From Gymnothorax reevesii (Eukaryota > Chordata > Actinopteri > Anguilliformes > Muraenidae), in NCBI GenBank assembly GCA_029721435.1, contig CM056576.1:116859166-116923165 (forward strand): a stretch of DNA of 64,000 nucleotides, read 5' to 3'. Positions within the stretch are counted from its first letter, which is position 1. Each line of letters begins with the position of its first letter. Of the stretch, positions 1-12,600 are shown in pieces. A model generated the notes under the pieces. It had not been told where the DNA came from. It made no database searches and saw only the letters and a list, made by a program, of their open reading frames with translations. The position numbers and the translations under genes are program-made.

Positions 1-592
1 TTTGTGGCTATTTAAGATAATTCAGCAGAATCTCAATTCTGATAAACTTATTACCAAAGTTCATCATCAAAATTTGCTTACTAATTCTTATTTTCAACAA
101 TTCAACTTGTTATTGAGAGATACACATCTCTAAAATAAATGGTGAATCTCACCACAACATATTAAGAAATAAAGAAATTATGAAGGAAAGTATAGATGGT
201 TGAAGTTTTTCAGCAGAATATTTTCTGCAGATTAGCCCTACCCAGTGGTAAAATGACTCGCTTTCAACGTCTGATAAGTTGTCTGTTCTATTGTGAATAA
301 AATGTCAGTTTATGAGATTTCCAAATCACTGCATTCTGTTTTTATTTACTTTTTATACAGCATCACTGCATCCCAACTTTTTTGGAATTGGGGTTGTATG
401 CATATATGTTTTTATTTTTATTTATTTTTTACTTCATACAAACCAAACCTAAAACAAGTGTGCACTGTTGAATGGAAGTTATGTTAGCCTCTTAACTTGA
501 GCCGTATTGGTTTTCACATTGGAGGCTTATGCTTTTACATTAAAATTGAAATGGTTTGAATTTCTGTTTCTGTTTTATCTCTGTCCTGACAG
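1..592. other. Non-coding sequence upstream of the KLHL20 start-codon exon
   Basis: AT-rich DNA with no supported coding sequence. It ends in a pyrimidine-rich tract and a CAG acceptor at 590-592, so the exon carrying the KLHL20 start codon probably begins at 593 and the true first (5'UTR) exon and promoter probably lie left of the window. A transposon end fragment sits at about 285-396 and is listed separately. Confidence 0.6.
285..396. mobile_element. Solo end of a Tc1-like transposon
   Basis: The stretch reads GTGAATAAAATG at its left and ends in TGGAATTGGGGTTGTA, closely matching the right terminal inverted repeats of the two larger Tc1-like copies at 34985-36594 and 47785-49369. Only one end is present, so this is a truncated or deleted copy. 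The last base is followed by the TA-containing context expected for this superfamily. Confidence 0.6.
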
Positions 593-632
593 ATTGAAAG
601 GAAGGTGACACTGCAAGTTGTATTTTCTGTGC

Positions 633-655
633 ATGGACGCAAAACCAATGCGCAG
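633..655 (+). CDS. klhl20: KLHL20 start-codon exon (23 nt coding)
   Basis: ATG at 633 opens MDAKPMR plus two bases of the next codon, then GTTGGG as donor. The split arginine codon is completed by the first base of the exon at 2109. The residue count before the conserved GMD motif equals that of mammalian KLHL20, which supports both this start and the acceptor after AAAG at 2108. Exonic 5'UTR probably covers 593-632. Confidence 0.85.
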
Positions 656-3600
656 GTTGGGCTTTTCATTCCCATATCTGATTTTAAACTTTGAAGTTCT
701 CCTTTAGTTATTGTATGATTTCACGAACTAGCACTTCCGTTTTTGTTCCACTCTTCTGTTATATTGTTTTGAACGATGAGAATGGAGATTTTTTTTTTTT
801 GCTTGCCAACGAGGGTTGCCTCATAGAAATGATCTTGCTGCTGATGTCAGAAGTATACAAGTGAAAGAGTGTTGCGTCTGCAGTCATACAAAGCAAATAC
901 CTCTTGTTTAGGTAATGTGGCAGTCTTCGAGGTTGACTTCATTGTAATGGTAAAAGGCTTGCTCCGCGCTTTGTTTCATTGGACAATTTTTCTGAGACTA
1001 ATGTTTCCAGTTTTCAAGCTTAGTGGAATACGTCTACGTCGTCCTGGCTCATCTTGCATTGTTTGTATGTGATGTTGTACACTGGTGATGGTTGACTTCC
1101 TCAAAGTGCTTTCATTTCATAAAAATGCTGGGGCGTTGGGTTGATATTCATGGGGTTAGGGCTCGTCAGCTATTGAGATTCATTTTGTTTTTTGTTTTCA
1201 CTTAGTTTGAAAACTGGAACTGCAATATGCACAAAACCAGCAGTTGGTTTGTGGGGTCATCCATGATTTGAGATGGATGTAAAATGGCATGTAAATGCTA
1301 AGATCCTGTGCCGATCTAGCCTATTTGTAGTCTCTGTTGTTTTCCTCAAAAGTTGAGTTTGAAAGTCCCTTTATGTGGCAATCTGACAATGCCGAACATT
1401 GGTTTGAAGATGGGCTGCTTGAATTATTCAGTCAAATTGTGGACCCCCAGTTTAAGTTGAGGTGCTCTCGATTGCCTCCCGTGTTGCGAGAAATCTCACT
1501 GGATGGTATATGAGTGCAGGTGATGTCATAGGTTGTGATGCCGAGGGAATAGCCGATGGATTATGCTATGAGGAGCCTGTGGGCTTAGGTTTTGTTTGAT
1601 CTGAGTGACATTACTGTGCAGTGACATGATTTTGTGTGAAAGCCTGTCTGCTGGGCTGTAGTGCTAGTCCTCTGCAGAGCATAATTCTCACTACTTAGTT
1701 ATATCTCACAGTTTCAGTCTGCTTTTTGCAAGTCAGGATTTGTCTTGGTGTTTTAAATTTTTTTTTCTGCTTTTTCAAATGAAAATGGAATGTTTGTAAT
1801 ATTTGCAGGACTTAGTCATTCAGTGAACATGCTGCCTCATTAATGGGTGCCATGACCTTGAAACTGACTGACAATTAATAAATAGAATATGAACATGGCT
1901 TTCACTTTATGGGAACTGAAACGTTTTTGAATAATTAGCAGACTGTTACAATAATGGAAGTTGCCTCTGCTTTTGAATGTTGCCAAGACACCATTACTGG
2001 GATGGAAATCCTTTTTTTTTTTTTTTTTTAAATGAACATTGACATCTTGGAAGCTTATTTACTTTGTAAGTCTTTCCTTACAACCCCCCCCCCCCCTTCC
2101 GTCCAAAGGGGTACCAGTGCTCGCTCAGATACCACCGGAATGGACATCACCAGTCGTTGCACCCTGGGCGACCCCAACAAGCTCCCGGAGGGCGTTCCCC
2201 AGCCAGCCCGGATGCCCTATGTGTCAGACAAGCACCCGCGCCAGACCCTGGAGGTGATCAACCTCCTGCGCAAGCACCGGGAGCTCTGTGACGTGGTGCT
2301 GGTGGTGGGGGCCAAGAAGATTTACGCCCACCGGGTCATCCTGTCTGCCTGCAGCCCTTACTTCCGCGCAATGTTCACCGGCGAACTGGCCGAGAGCCGG
2401 CAGACCGAGGTGGTGATCCGCGACATCGACGAGCGCGCCATGGAGCTGCTCATCGACTTCGCCTACACGTCGCAGGTGACGGTGGAGGAGGGCAATGTGC
2501 AGACCCTGCTCCCCGCCGCCTGCCTGCTGCAGCTGGCCGAGATCCAGGAGGCCTGCTGCGAGTTCCTCAAGCGCCAGCTCGACCCCTCCAACTGCCTGGG
2601 CATCCGCGCCTTCGCCGACACGCACTCCTGCCGGGAGCTGCTGCGCATCGCCGACAAGTTCACCCAGCACAACTTCCAGGAGGTGAGCCTCTACTTCAGA
2701 GCTTCTCAAACCTCTCCTGGAGTACCGCTTGTCCTGCGTGTTTTAGATCTACTCCAGCACAGGGGATTCAAATAATCCGGTTATTATCAATCTATGAAGC
2801 TGAATGATAATGACTTTATCATTTGAATCGCTTGTGCTGGAGCAGGGAGAGATCTAAAACATGCAGGAAAAGCAGTCCTCCAGGAGAGGTTTGAGAAGCA
2901 CTGTTCTGCTGCTGTGTCTGGAGGTCTCGTGTCTTGTAACATCAGCTCCGACCCTAAAGGCGAAGCTTCGACAAATATGCTTGACAATTGCTTCCCTTGC
3001 ACTACTTTCCAGTGAGATTACCCCTGGCCTGTTCCTAAGAGGTGGTTACGTTAGTCGAGCTGCTAAAACGTGCATGAAATCCAATCAGATTAAAGGTCTT
3101 GATTTTAAATTAACCCCCTTTTGAAATAAAATATGCCCTTAAGTTATTTTGGGAGATGATAAAAATATGATGCGTTTAATCAGAGGATGTTTACGTTGAC
3201 CATGCATTCTTCGTGCAACAGCTAGAGGCCTTTTAGAGCTTCTGATGAATAGAATTAGGTGTGGCAAAGGGTTGGAAATGAAAACAAACAGGATTGCAGA
3301 TCTCCAGGGACAGGGTTGGGTAGTTCTGCTCCTTTCTTTATGAATATGACTCAAGAGTGCTGGTTACTCCTGTAACAATTAGAAAGTTGAGCCCAGATGC
3401 ACTCGCCTGTTACTGTATTCAGTATTGTTTTCATATGTATGCTGACTCGGTCTTATGAGTAATGCTCTCCGTGTGTGCCTCTCATCAGGTTGTGGTAGTT
3501 TGCTGTGCACTATAGATATGAAGTTTTACATAGTGCTAAAGGTTGCTATTTACCACGATAAAGTTGTTAATATTTTCCCCAAAATCCTTATCTTCAGCCC

Positions 3601-6600
3601 ATGAGTGAGTCTACCTGCATTTCCTTTCGGTCGAAGAGCGAGTTTGCCATCATCTTTTATTCTTGCTTTTGACTTTTTCTGTGTAGAAAGTTTATGTGGT
3701 GCTCCATGTAAAAGTGTGGCATTTCTCGGTGCGGGATGTCCATTACTGGCGATGCAGGAACTCATTGCTCATTGTGTGAGAGCGTGGTGCGTCACAGCTG
3801 ATGTAGATGTAATCAGGAACTGCACTGTCAGGTGTTGGAAGTGAATTTTCTTCCTCAGTTGGAGTGTGCCATGTGAGAGGTTTAGGCCTCTGGTTGCTTC
3901 GTGACCCATTTGTCGCTCCTTAAGGTGATGGAGAGCGAGGAGTTTATGCTGCTGCCGGCCAATCAGCTGATCGACATCATCTCCAGCGATGAGCTGAACG
4001 TACGCAGTGAGGAGCAGGTGTTCAATGCGGTCATGGCGTGGGTCAAATACAGCATTCAGGAGCGCAGGCCTCAGCTGCCCCAGGTATCGCCCAAACCCAC
4101 ATCTACCACCTACAGTACCAGTCAAAAGTTTGGACACACTTTGCTAACGCCATAGCCTTCTGTTTTCAGAGAAATTTAAACGGCATAATTTCGCTATATC
4201 ATCTCAATCGGTATCTTCTGAGAGGTAAACAGTCAGAAATTAAGAGAGAATAATTTACTGGTTTGAACAGAGTTCAGGGTTTTGGAATTCTCAAAGAAGC
4301 CATATTTTGCAAAGTGAACACACAGACAAGCTCCTTTCATTTTCCAACAAGTGAATTAAAGTCGAGCTGTTTTGGGACTTATTGGGCAAAAAGGTCAATG
4401 AAAATCAAACCGCAAGTACACCGTATTTATGGGAACTTGGACAGGGCTGCGCAGTGGCAAACTCATTATAGCCATAAGACTCCTCTTATTTAAAACAAAA
4501 AAAAACATGTGAGTCTGCTCAGCAGATATGACAACAAGTGCTGTTAGTTTGATTGATTTAAGAATGAGATATTTTTTCCAAAATAACGGGTGCTTATTTC
4601 TTTATATAAAAAGAATTGCAAGAAAATGTGGGTCTTTCTAAACTCCTGACTGGTGCTGTACGTGTGCCACACAGTCCTAGCCTTCAAAAAACTGCAATAC
4701 TGATTCTTGTTACCGGTCAGTCCAAATGTTCCTGAATCCACACGTCTGTTAGGGCTGGCAGTCAGCTGAGGAAGAGTTGCTCCTTTTTTTCTTTATGTTG
4801 CAGTATTGTGCAAATAACAGTCATTAAAAGCGATTGATTTTTTTTTTCTTTTTTCTTGTTTACTTGGCTGTCTTTGACTGAGGCTCCTGCCATCTATTCC
4901 CCAATAATGGAGTCGCTCTCAGAGTCACTTGGGTTTTCTCCATCTTGATTCGAAATTACGGACAACCGGGCCAGTTTGCATGATTTAGTAGTCGGCAATT
5001 GGTGTTCTGTCTCCCAAGTCTGTGGGAGATTTATTGTCCGTTCATTTATTGCCCATTTTAAGGTCTCATTTAAATGCAATAAAGCTGACAGCCAGTAAAG
5101 TACAAAAAAGCATGCATGCCTCTTAATGACTGAAAAGAATGAGAAGTCTTGTTTTGGGAGTCGTGGTATATAAATTGGGTAATTATTGCACAAAAGTTGT
5201 AATGCTATGAGCTGATTTTTTATGGGTACCAAAAATATTGTAGTGGAAAACATAGCAATACATAATCAGTACTTTGATAGCCAATGGTGGTTGTAGTCCA
5301 CCTATAAAGTAGCTTTAAGATAGTTAAGAAACAAGTTTAGCAAGGGGAGAGATATCAAGGCTCAAAAATTACTGTCTCACTCAGGAGAACTAACCTATGG
5401 AAACATTCACTCGGGTAATTATGAAAATGTTTCACTGATTCAACCAATACTCACAACCTCTTTATTCTCATTCAAATTGAACCCACGTCTCTCAACCACT
5501 CGCTCTTAAGTACCTTGTGAATCCTGCATAGTGCTTTTCTCATTCCTGTCCTGCAAGCCTGCAGCTGATTCAGATTACTCCTGATCTGTAGGTGCTACAA
5601 CATGTCCGCCTGCCCCTTCTGAGCCCCAAATTCCTGGTGGGAACTGTAGGTTCGGACCCCCTTATCAAGAGTGACGAGGAGTGCAGGTGAGTGGGTGAAA
5701 ACGGTGTAGGGGAGTCGAGAGTTTTGTGACCGAGTAAAGAATGGTGCATGTAAGCATTGCTGGCAAATGAACAACATTCGTTTCCCATTTTGTCCCGTGC
5801 TTTTCGGTTTTGTTCAGAGACCTAGTCGACGAAGCGAAGAACTACCTGCTCTTGCCGCAAGAGCGCCCCCTAATGCAAGGGCCTCGGACTCGTCCCCGCA
5901 AGCCAATCCGATGTGGAGAGGTCCTGTTTGCGGGTGAGTGCAGTCTCTCCATCCATTTATGACAAATACATGCATGCTATTTGCAGTGATTTTAGCAGAT
6001 TTTCATTCACACAGATGTGTACACGGTAGTGTTTCATGACCACTTAAGCGCCATTTTGCTTTGCAGTCGGTGGGTGGTGCAGTGGGGATGCCATCTCCAG
6101 CGTGGAGCGCTATGACCCTCAGACCAACGAGTGGCGTATGGTGGCCTCCATGAGTAAGAGGCGCTGCGGGGTGGGAGTCAGCGTTCTGGACGACCTCCTG
6201 TACGCTGTCGGGGGTCACGATGGCTCCTCCTATCTTAACAGCGTAGAGAGGTTGGTTAACTTCCTAGTCCTCACCAGTTCTCTAGCTTATAAACCATCCA
6301 TTAACAAACCCTTAGTGATTTCTTTGTATTTAACCATTTGAAAGGTGTATTTCAGTTCTATTGACCTGAATTCTATCTCCATATTGTAGAACTCCCATTG
6401 ATTTCGTAGTTATGATTGTTACATTAACATTAAAATATTCTGTTAAGGGGCATCTAAAGTCGATTCTCAGACCGGATGTTGAACGTCCAATGTTTACAAA
6501 CAAATCACTTGTTTTCGTGACATCTTGCTTGTCTCATGACCAGTTTCATTCATATAAACCTATGTTTTGCATGCATGCGTAGATAATCCTTCCATTTCGG

Positions 6601-9600
6601 TTCGTTTGCGCAGGTGCGGCTTGCTGGTTGGCCGAAAAGCAAAAACCGTGGGAATCAACTTTAGATGCCCTTTATGTACATTCATGGAACATATTTGATA
6701 TCTAATGCCTTAAATTATTAGCTAGGGGTTGATTTGAGTGTGCTAGCATTGAAAACTTTGTGCAACCCTACCACTCCACAGGTATGACCCAAAAACAAAC
6801 CAGTGGAGCAGTGATGTGGCTCCCACCAGCACCTGCAGGACTAGCGTTGGGGTTGCAGTGCTGGGAGGCTACCTTTATGCAGTTGGGGGACAAGATGGAG
6901 TCTCCTGTCTCAACATTGTGGAAAGGTGCGGACTTGCCAGAGCTGGACATTATGACAAAAATGTCCTGACAGTAAATAACTTACAGAATAATTTTTCCCT
7001 GCTCATAACTTCCATGGTATTCTGCTGAATCTCCTGAAAGCACAGAAACTTTTTATTTCTAAATGGCTGCATATTATGTGCAGATCCCATTTCTTGCACT
7101 GAAGCCAAAGCATGCATTTCAGGCAGAAATAAAACCTCTTAGTTCACATATAATTGCAGCTCTGGATCGCACAGAAATCAAAAATGGGCTTAAACTGAAC
7201 TGGGAGATGCAGACCTGCCAACATGTACGCATTTTGCGTACAACGTACGCATTTTGACATCAAAGTACGCTGGTACGAGTTGATGCTATTTGAGTACGCA
7301 TATCGCTGGATCTCTCCAGTTTTAGTTAATGCATCAGTTTAAGTTGACACACTCATCAGTTGATGTCCGGTAAGCAGAGGCGCGTATGCACAACGAAAAT
7401 ATTTCGACCAATCAGAGAGTGCCTCGCGTGTGCCTCACCTGCCCTCCCAACCACGGCCCTCTCGGAAAAAAGCTTGCTTCGAATTGAGTTTAGTCTCATT
7501 CCCAAGTTATAGGCTGCAAACCCTCTTCGCCACACATCTGGGTCATCATATGTTGAAAATACACCCAATTCAAACATCGGTGAAATGGTAAATTCTACTA
7601 TGGATGCAACGAATCCTGTAGTTTGATTAGTAGAATACCTACGGTAGAATACCTGGCGCTGCTTGAAGAGCTGACGTTCGATTATAATGCCGTTTCACTG
7701 CGTATTAATCTCATTGTCACGAAAAGCGAACGCCATTTACTTTAGTTTGAGATAATATCGCTTTTATTAAGGTTTGTGTTCGCAGAAATACTGTGAAACG
7801 GCCTAAAACAATGAAATGGAATAACGACGTTCGCAAAAGGCTTTCTGACATTCTGTGTAATGTTCCACATGATTGCCTCCAAAGGCAGCGTTTGATACGC
7901 TGTTTCAAATGCACCACTAATGGCGCTTTTCCACTACTTGGTACGGGCTCTACGCCACTCCACTCGGTACCGGATATTTTTCTGGGAAGTTGTTTTCGTT
8001 GAGTGGATAGTACTGCCTCTGTGAAGCTGGTCATCATAGTGGCGCAGCACGAAACTTCTGCGATGTCATCCTCAATACGACACACAATGTAGCTACAGTT
8101 ATATCAAGTTTACATTTATTCCATCGATTTTGTTAAAGATTTATGTGTTCAAATCCGGTATTGTATTTTCTGAATTGAATTGCATTTTCTATTTGACATT
8201 GTCGTGTCCAATTCAGTTGCCCGTAAAATTGCGTGCCACCCCACAACGCAAAGCAGTGAAATCCGTAAAAGGCATGGAAAGCGAATGTATATTTCACTCT
8301 AAAGTTCACGGCAAAACAAACGAATTGTTAAAGTATGGGATAATTAAGTGATCATTGCAGAGCAGAGTTCCTCGTTGCAAATCGCAGGACATGGCAGCCA
8401 TCAGAATTAATCGCTTATGCGTCATCTCATTTGTGATAACTTTAAGAGAAAAATGATTCGTTGACATCCGTCATGTTTTTTTTTCTGTGCGATTTTATTA
8501 AAACGAGGCTTGATAGCAGAACTTTCTTAAAGGGAATTAGTTAGGGAACATAACTGGACACAAGACCGTCACTTAATTTCGCCATGAACGGGCCACAAGC
8601 AAAGAGAAACACATTTCATGAATGTAGCTTTGATGAATAAGCGAAACCGTGTTTGAAACAGTGTATCGAACAAGATGCCTTTAACGGTATAATTCGATGA
8701 TTATTATAACTGCGCTAATCTTAAAACTCCTCAAACTAACTTGAATGAGAGGTCGACGACAGAGTAGTCTATCGCAGTGACGATACACTCTGACCAATCA
8801 GTAGACCTTCGTGGGTCACATCACTTGAAAGTACCTAGCACCCAGTTGGCTTTTTTGGAACCCCGGGAGAGCAGGTTCCAGAAAAGGTGGTACCAGTAGG
8901 TACTATTTTCTAATGGAAAAGCAAAAGAGGCGAGTAGAGTAGAGCCGGTACCGCGTAGTGGAAAAGGGCCATAAGATGAGAATGATGGAAAGTTAAACAG
9001 TGAGTGTTTAATACATGGCAAATTGTATTTGTTTTGGTATTTTTGCCCATTTTTTAAATGAATTAATTGATTGATTTGCAATGAATGTCCTCTGTTGACT
9101 TGCTTTTCTGGCAACATTTTCAGTTATTATTGACTATGGATTACGCAGTTATTTTATGTGTAACTAAGAAAAGCAAAGTACTACATCCTGTTCTGACAAT
9201 AAATTCGCTGGCTGTTTGAAGTAAATTGTATCTTTATGCAATTTTATTTACCAGTAGGGTGGGAGGTGATGGGGGGAGGGGGGGGGGTCAGGTTGTACTC
9301 ATAAATTTTCTTCAAGGTTGGCAGGTCTGGAGATGCAAGAATGCATCATCATGGACTCCCAAGTTTCAGCACAGGAAAAACCTCATGGTACAAAATGAAA
9401 ACATCTAATTTCTAAAACAGCGCAACTATCAGGGTAGCAATCTAATGTCACTAGTGATCTCAAACCCCTTTGCAAATGATGGGTCAACATAAAAGCTTAG
9501 AATTGAAGTCCATTGTAGACACACATTGTGGAAAAAAACAATCACCATGAATTGGCTTTGTGCACAAGATGGCGCTGAGTACATTCTTAAATATGCTGGT

Positions 9601-12600
9601 TTGCTTAACCATTTCCGGTTTCCTTCTGTTACTTATCAGTCTACATCAGATGCTGAGCAGATGACCGGTATATCATCCCAAAAATGTGATTTTAGTTACA
9701 GACGATATTCCCAGGATTTGGCTTAATTAACCGCAAATGACGTTCACAAGATTTGTCGCGATTACTTGTTACTAAAGGCACTTCGGACACTGCCCACAAT
9801 CACAGCATGCACAAAAAACTCCGCCATGGAAACTCAAGGGGGAAGTATGGAAATTTCAGACTCTTAACATGGCACAAGATATCATTAGCCTCATATTTCA
9901 AAGAACAGTGTAGCACAAAAGGAAAAATGACTGAGAATGCCACTTGGGCTTTTGCTTGTGTGCTAACGTGCTAATCTTCCTCATGTCGTAGATATGACCC
10001 CAAGGAGAACAAGTGGACCAGAGTTGCGTCCATGAGCACCAGGCGGCTGGGTGTGGCCGTAGCTGTACTGGGGGGATTTCTCTATGCAGTGGGAGGCTCG
10101 GACGGAACCTCTCCTCTCAACACCGGTAAAAATCAGTGATTCAGTCTGCTTGGCTACCCTGCTCAACAGTGGTAAAATGGTGGTGACTAACCTTTATCCT
10201 GGAGATCCATCTTGTGGGTTTTAAATTTGACCCCAATTTGGTTCTTGCTGCAACACAAATGGGCTTTTCAGTGCAGATCTTGTGGACACACACGTGCTGT
10301 AGGGTTGGATGGTGGATCTCCAGGAATGGGTTCGTTTGCACTGCTTTACATGTATTGCTTCTACACATGAATGCATCCACATTTACTTCTGAACATTTTG
10401 TTGTGCAGTGGAGAGGTACAACCCGCAGGAGAATCGTTGGCATACTGTGGCGCCCATGGGCACCCGGCGGAAACATCTTGGTTGCGCCGTGTACCAGGAC
10501 ATGATCTACTCCGTGGGCGGCCGCGACGACACTACGGAACTCAGTAGTGCTGAGCGCTACAACCCCAGGACCAATCAGTGGTCCCCTGTGGTTGCTATGA
10601 CGTCCCGGCGGAGTGGGGTGAGTACAGTCCTGACACGATGGTGCTGGGAATTCCATAGACCAAGGGCTGCATAGTCCTGTTCCTGGAGATTTACTATCCT
10701 TTTTAACACAAGCAATACATTTCTCATTCAACTGGTAGGGATATTTGGTGCGTTTGCTGTACTGATGTCTCTATGACTCTAGAAACGGGCAACCAGGGTG
10801 GAGTACTACAGTCAGTCATTGAGACATAAAATTTTCACCTTCGATGCTGCTTCAGCAGTCGCATGACATTAACCATGGCAAGTTTTATGGCCCCAATTTG
10901 TTATAACATATCGGACAGCAAGCGATGACAGACAAAATTTTAAAACTTTAACAGATTTAATTAAACCAAAGGCAATCTGACCAAGATAGAAATATTAACA
11001 AACAAGGAAAAAGATATTTACAGTCCCTTAAGATGGGGTTGCTTTGCTATGTTCTGGGACAGGAAAATGCTCCAACACAGGCAAAAATCCACAAAAAGAG
11101 CTTCACGGGTCTAAAAGTGTGACCGGTCTGGTCAAATGTATCCTTTCACAATTTCTCCTTGCCATTTCTCTGACTACTTTACTCTCAGTTTTTCTCATTA
11201 TATACTCTTGTCCAGCCCCCTCCCACCTTCCAGCTTTTTTTCAATTCTCTGGGACTCTCCTCTCTCAGGCATGCCCAGGACACGCCCAAAACCTAGCTCC
11301 AGACTGGCTTAACAAAAAAAAAAGTCAATACTGCCATCTAGTCACTTTTTTTTTCCACATTACACAAGTCACATGGTCTTTGCAAGTCTTTGTTGCAATT
11401 TGTGCTGTGCAACTGGCTGAATTGAACATTTCTGTCGGAGTTGTGCAAAACATACTTTTAAAAATGAATTATATAATCCAGAACTTCCCAACAACGTTGA
11501 ACATTTTTGGAAGACTGAGAAGTCATTTTCCAAAATAAGGTGCTCAAGGTTGACTGCCTAACCAATGAGGGTGAGTCTGCATGGTCAGCTACACCACTGC
11601 AGTTGCCTCTGTGGAGCTATGCTCTACTGTGTATCGAACTTGATCTCAAATGTTTTCAGAGGAGCATGTTATCATCACACAAACATCATCACGTGGCCAG
11701 ATGTCTGAGGCAGTCTGACAATTTGGCTTTCAGCCATATGCAATCATGTACTGTTATACTCACAATACAACACAAATATAAAGCCGCCTGAAGTGGACAA
11801 CATCGCCTTAATGAGTGCATTGATTAACAACTAATTAGTCAGGTATGCTACATTAGGGTTTAGCAGTAAACTTACAGGACCGTAGATCTTCAGGTCCAGG
11901 ATTGGGCAGCCCTGAAGTGCAGTTGACAGAATGATGAGGTATTGATCCGAAATGGACTGATGTCTGTTCTTGTGATGCAGTATTGGTCATATGATTAAGT
12001 TTTTATGTACATTTTTAAGCTAAAGTATTGCTGACTAAGCATAGAGGAAGATGCTAACAATACAATTACCATTATAGAGTTGTGACAGTCAAGTGTTACT
12101 GTATTTTTAGTCGCAAAATTATGCTCGTCTTATTGGTTATTGGTTTAGCTGAGGTGATACTTGGGTTAGGCTGGTGGACAATGGTGGACAGTTGTCTTTG
12201 AAAGGCTTTTTTTATCAGAAAGAAATCCTTGTGTTTGATAGGTTGGTTTAGCTGTGGTGAATGGCCAGTTAATGGCTGTCGGAGGCTTCGATGGAACAAC
12301 GTACCTAAAAACTATCGAGGTCTACGATCCTGATGCCAACACATGGAGGCAAGTCATCTCCCTTGCTACACTACAGCGATGTGGACAATGTGCATGCTTT
12401 TATTTTTAATGTTGATGTGCTGTTATGTTGTGCACTGAAAACCAAGTACCTGTGCTTAACCGTATAAAGTATACGTGTTATTCACTATTATGACACACCT
12501 ACGGTATGTTGCCAGATGTTATACTTTCTTAAATAATGCTGGTATGTATCGTACTGTGGAATTGTGTGTTTGCGAGGAGGTACAATACTTTGCCGTTTCT

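Noticed and set aside
2224..2709. 161-codon minus-strand open frame opposite the KLHL20 BTB exon
   Set aside because: It is the antisense shadow of a GC-rich conserved exon; its composition mirrors the sense codons and it has no domain.
10141..10731. 196-codon minus-strand open frame opposite KLHL20 exon 9
   Set aside because: It is antisense to a kelch exon and runs through intron repeats; no domain or splice support.
11044..11538. 164-codon plus-strand open frame in KLHL20 intron 9
   Set aside because: It overlaps the dispersed 469-bp repeat and then intron sequence; low-complexity hydrophobic composition and no domain.
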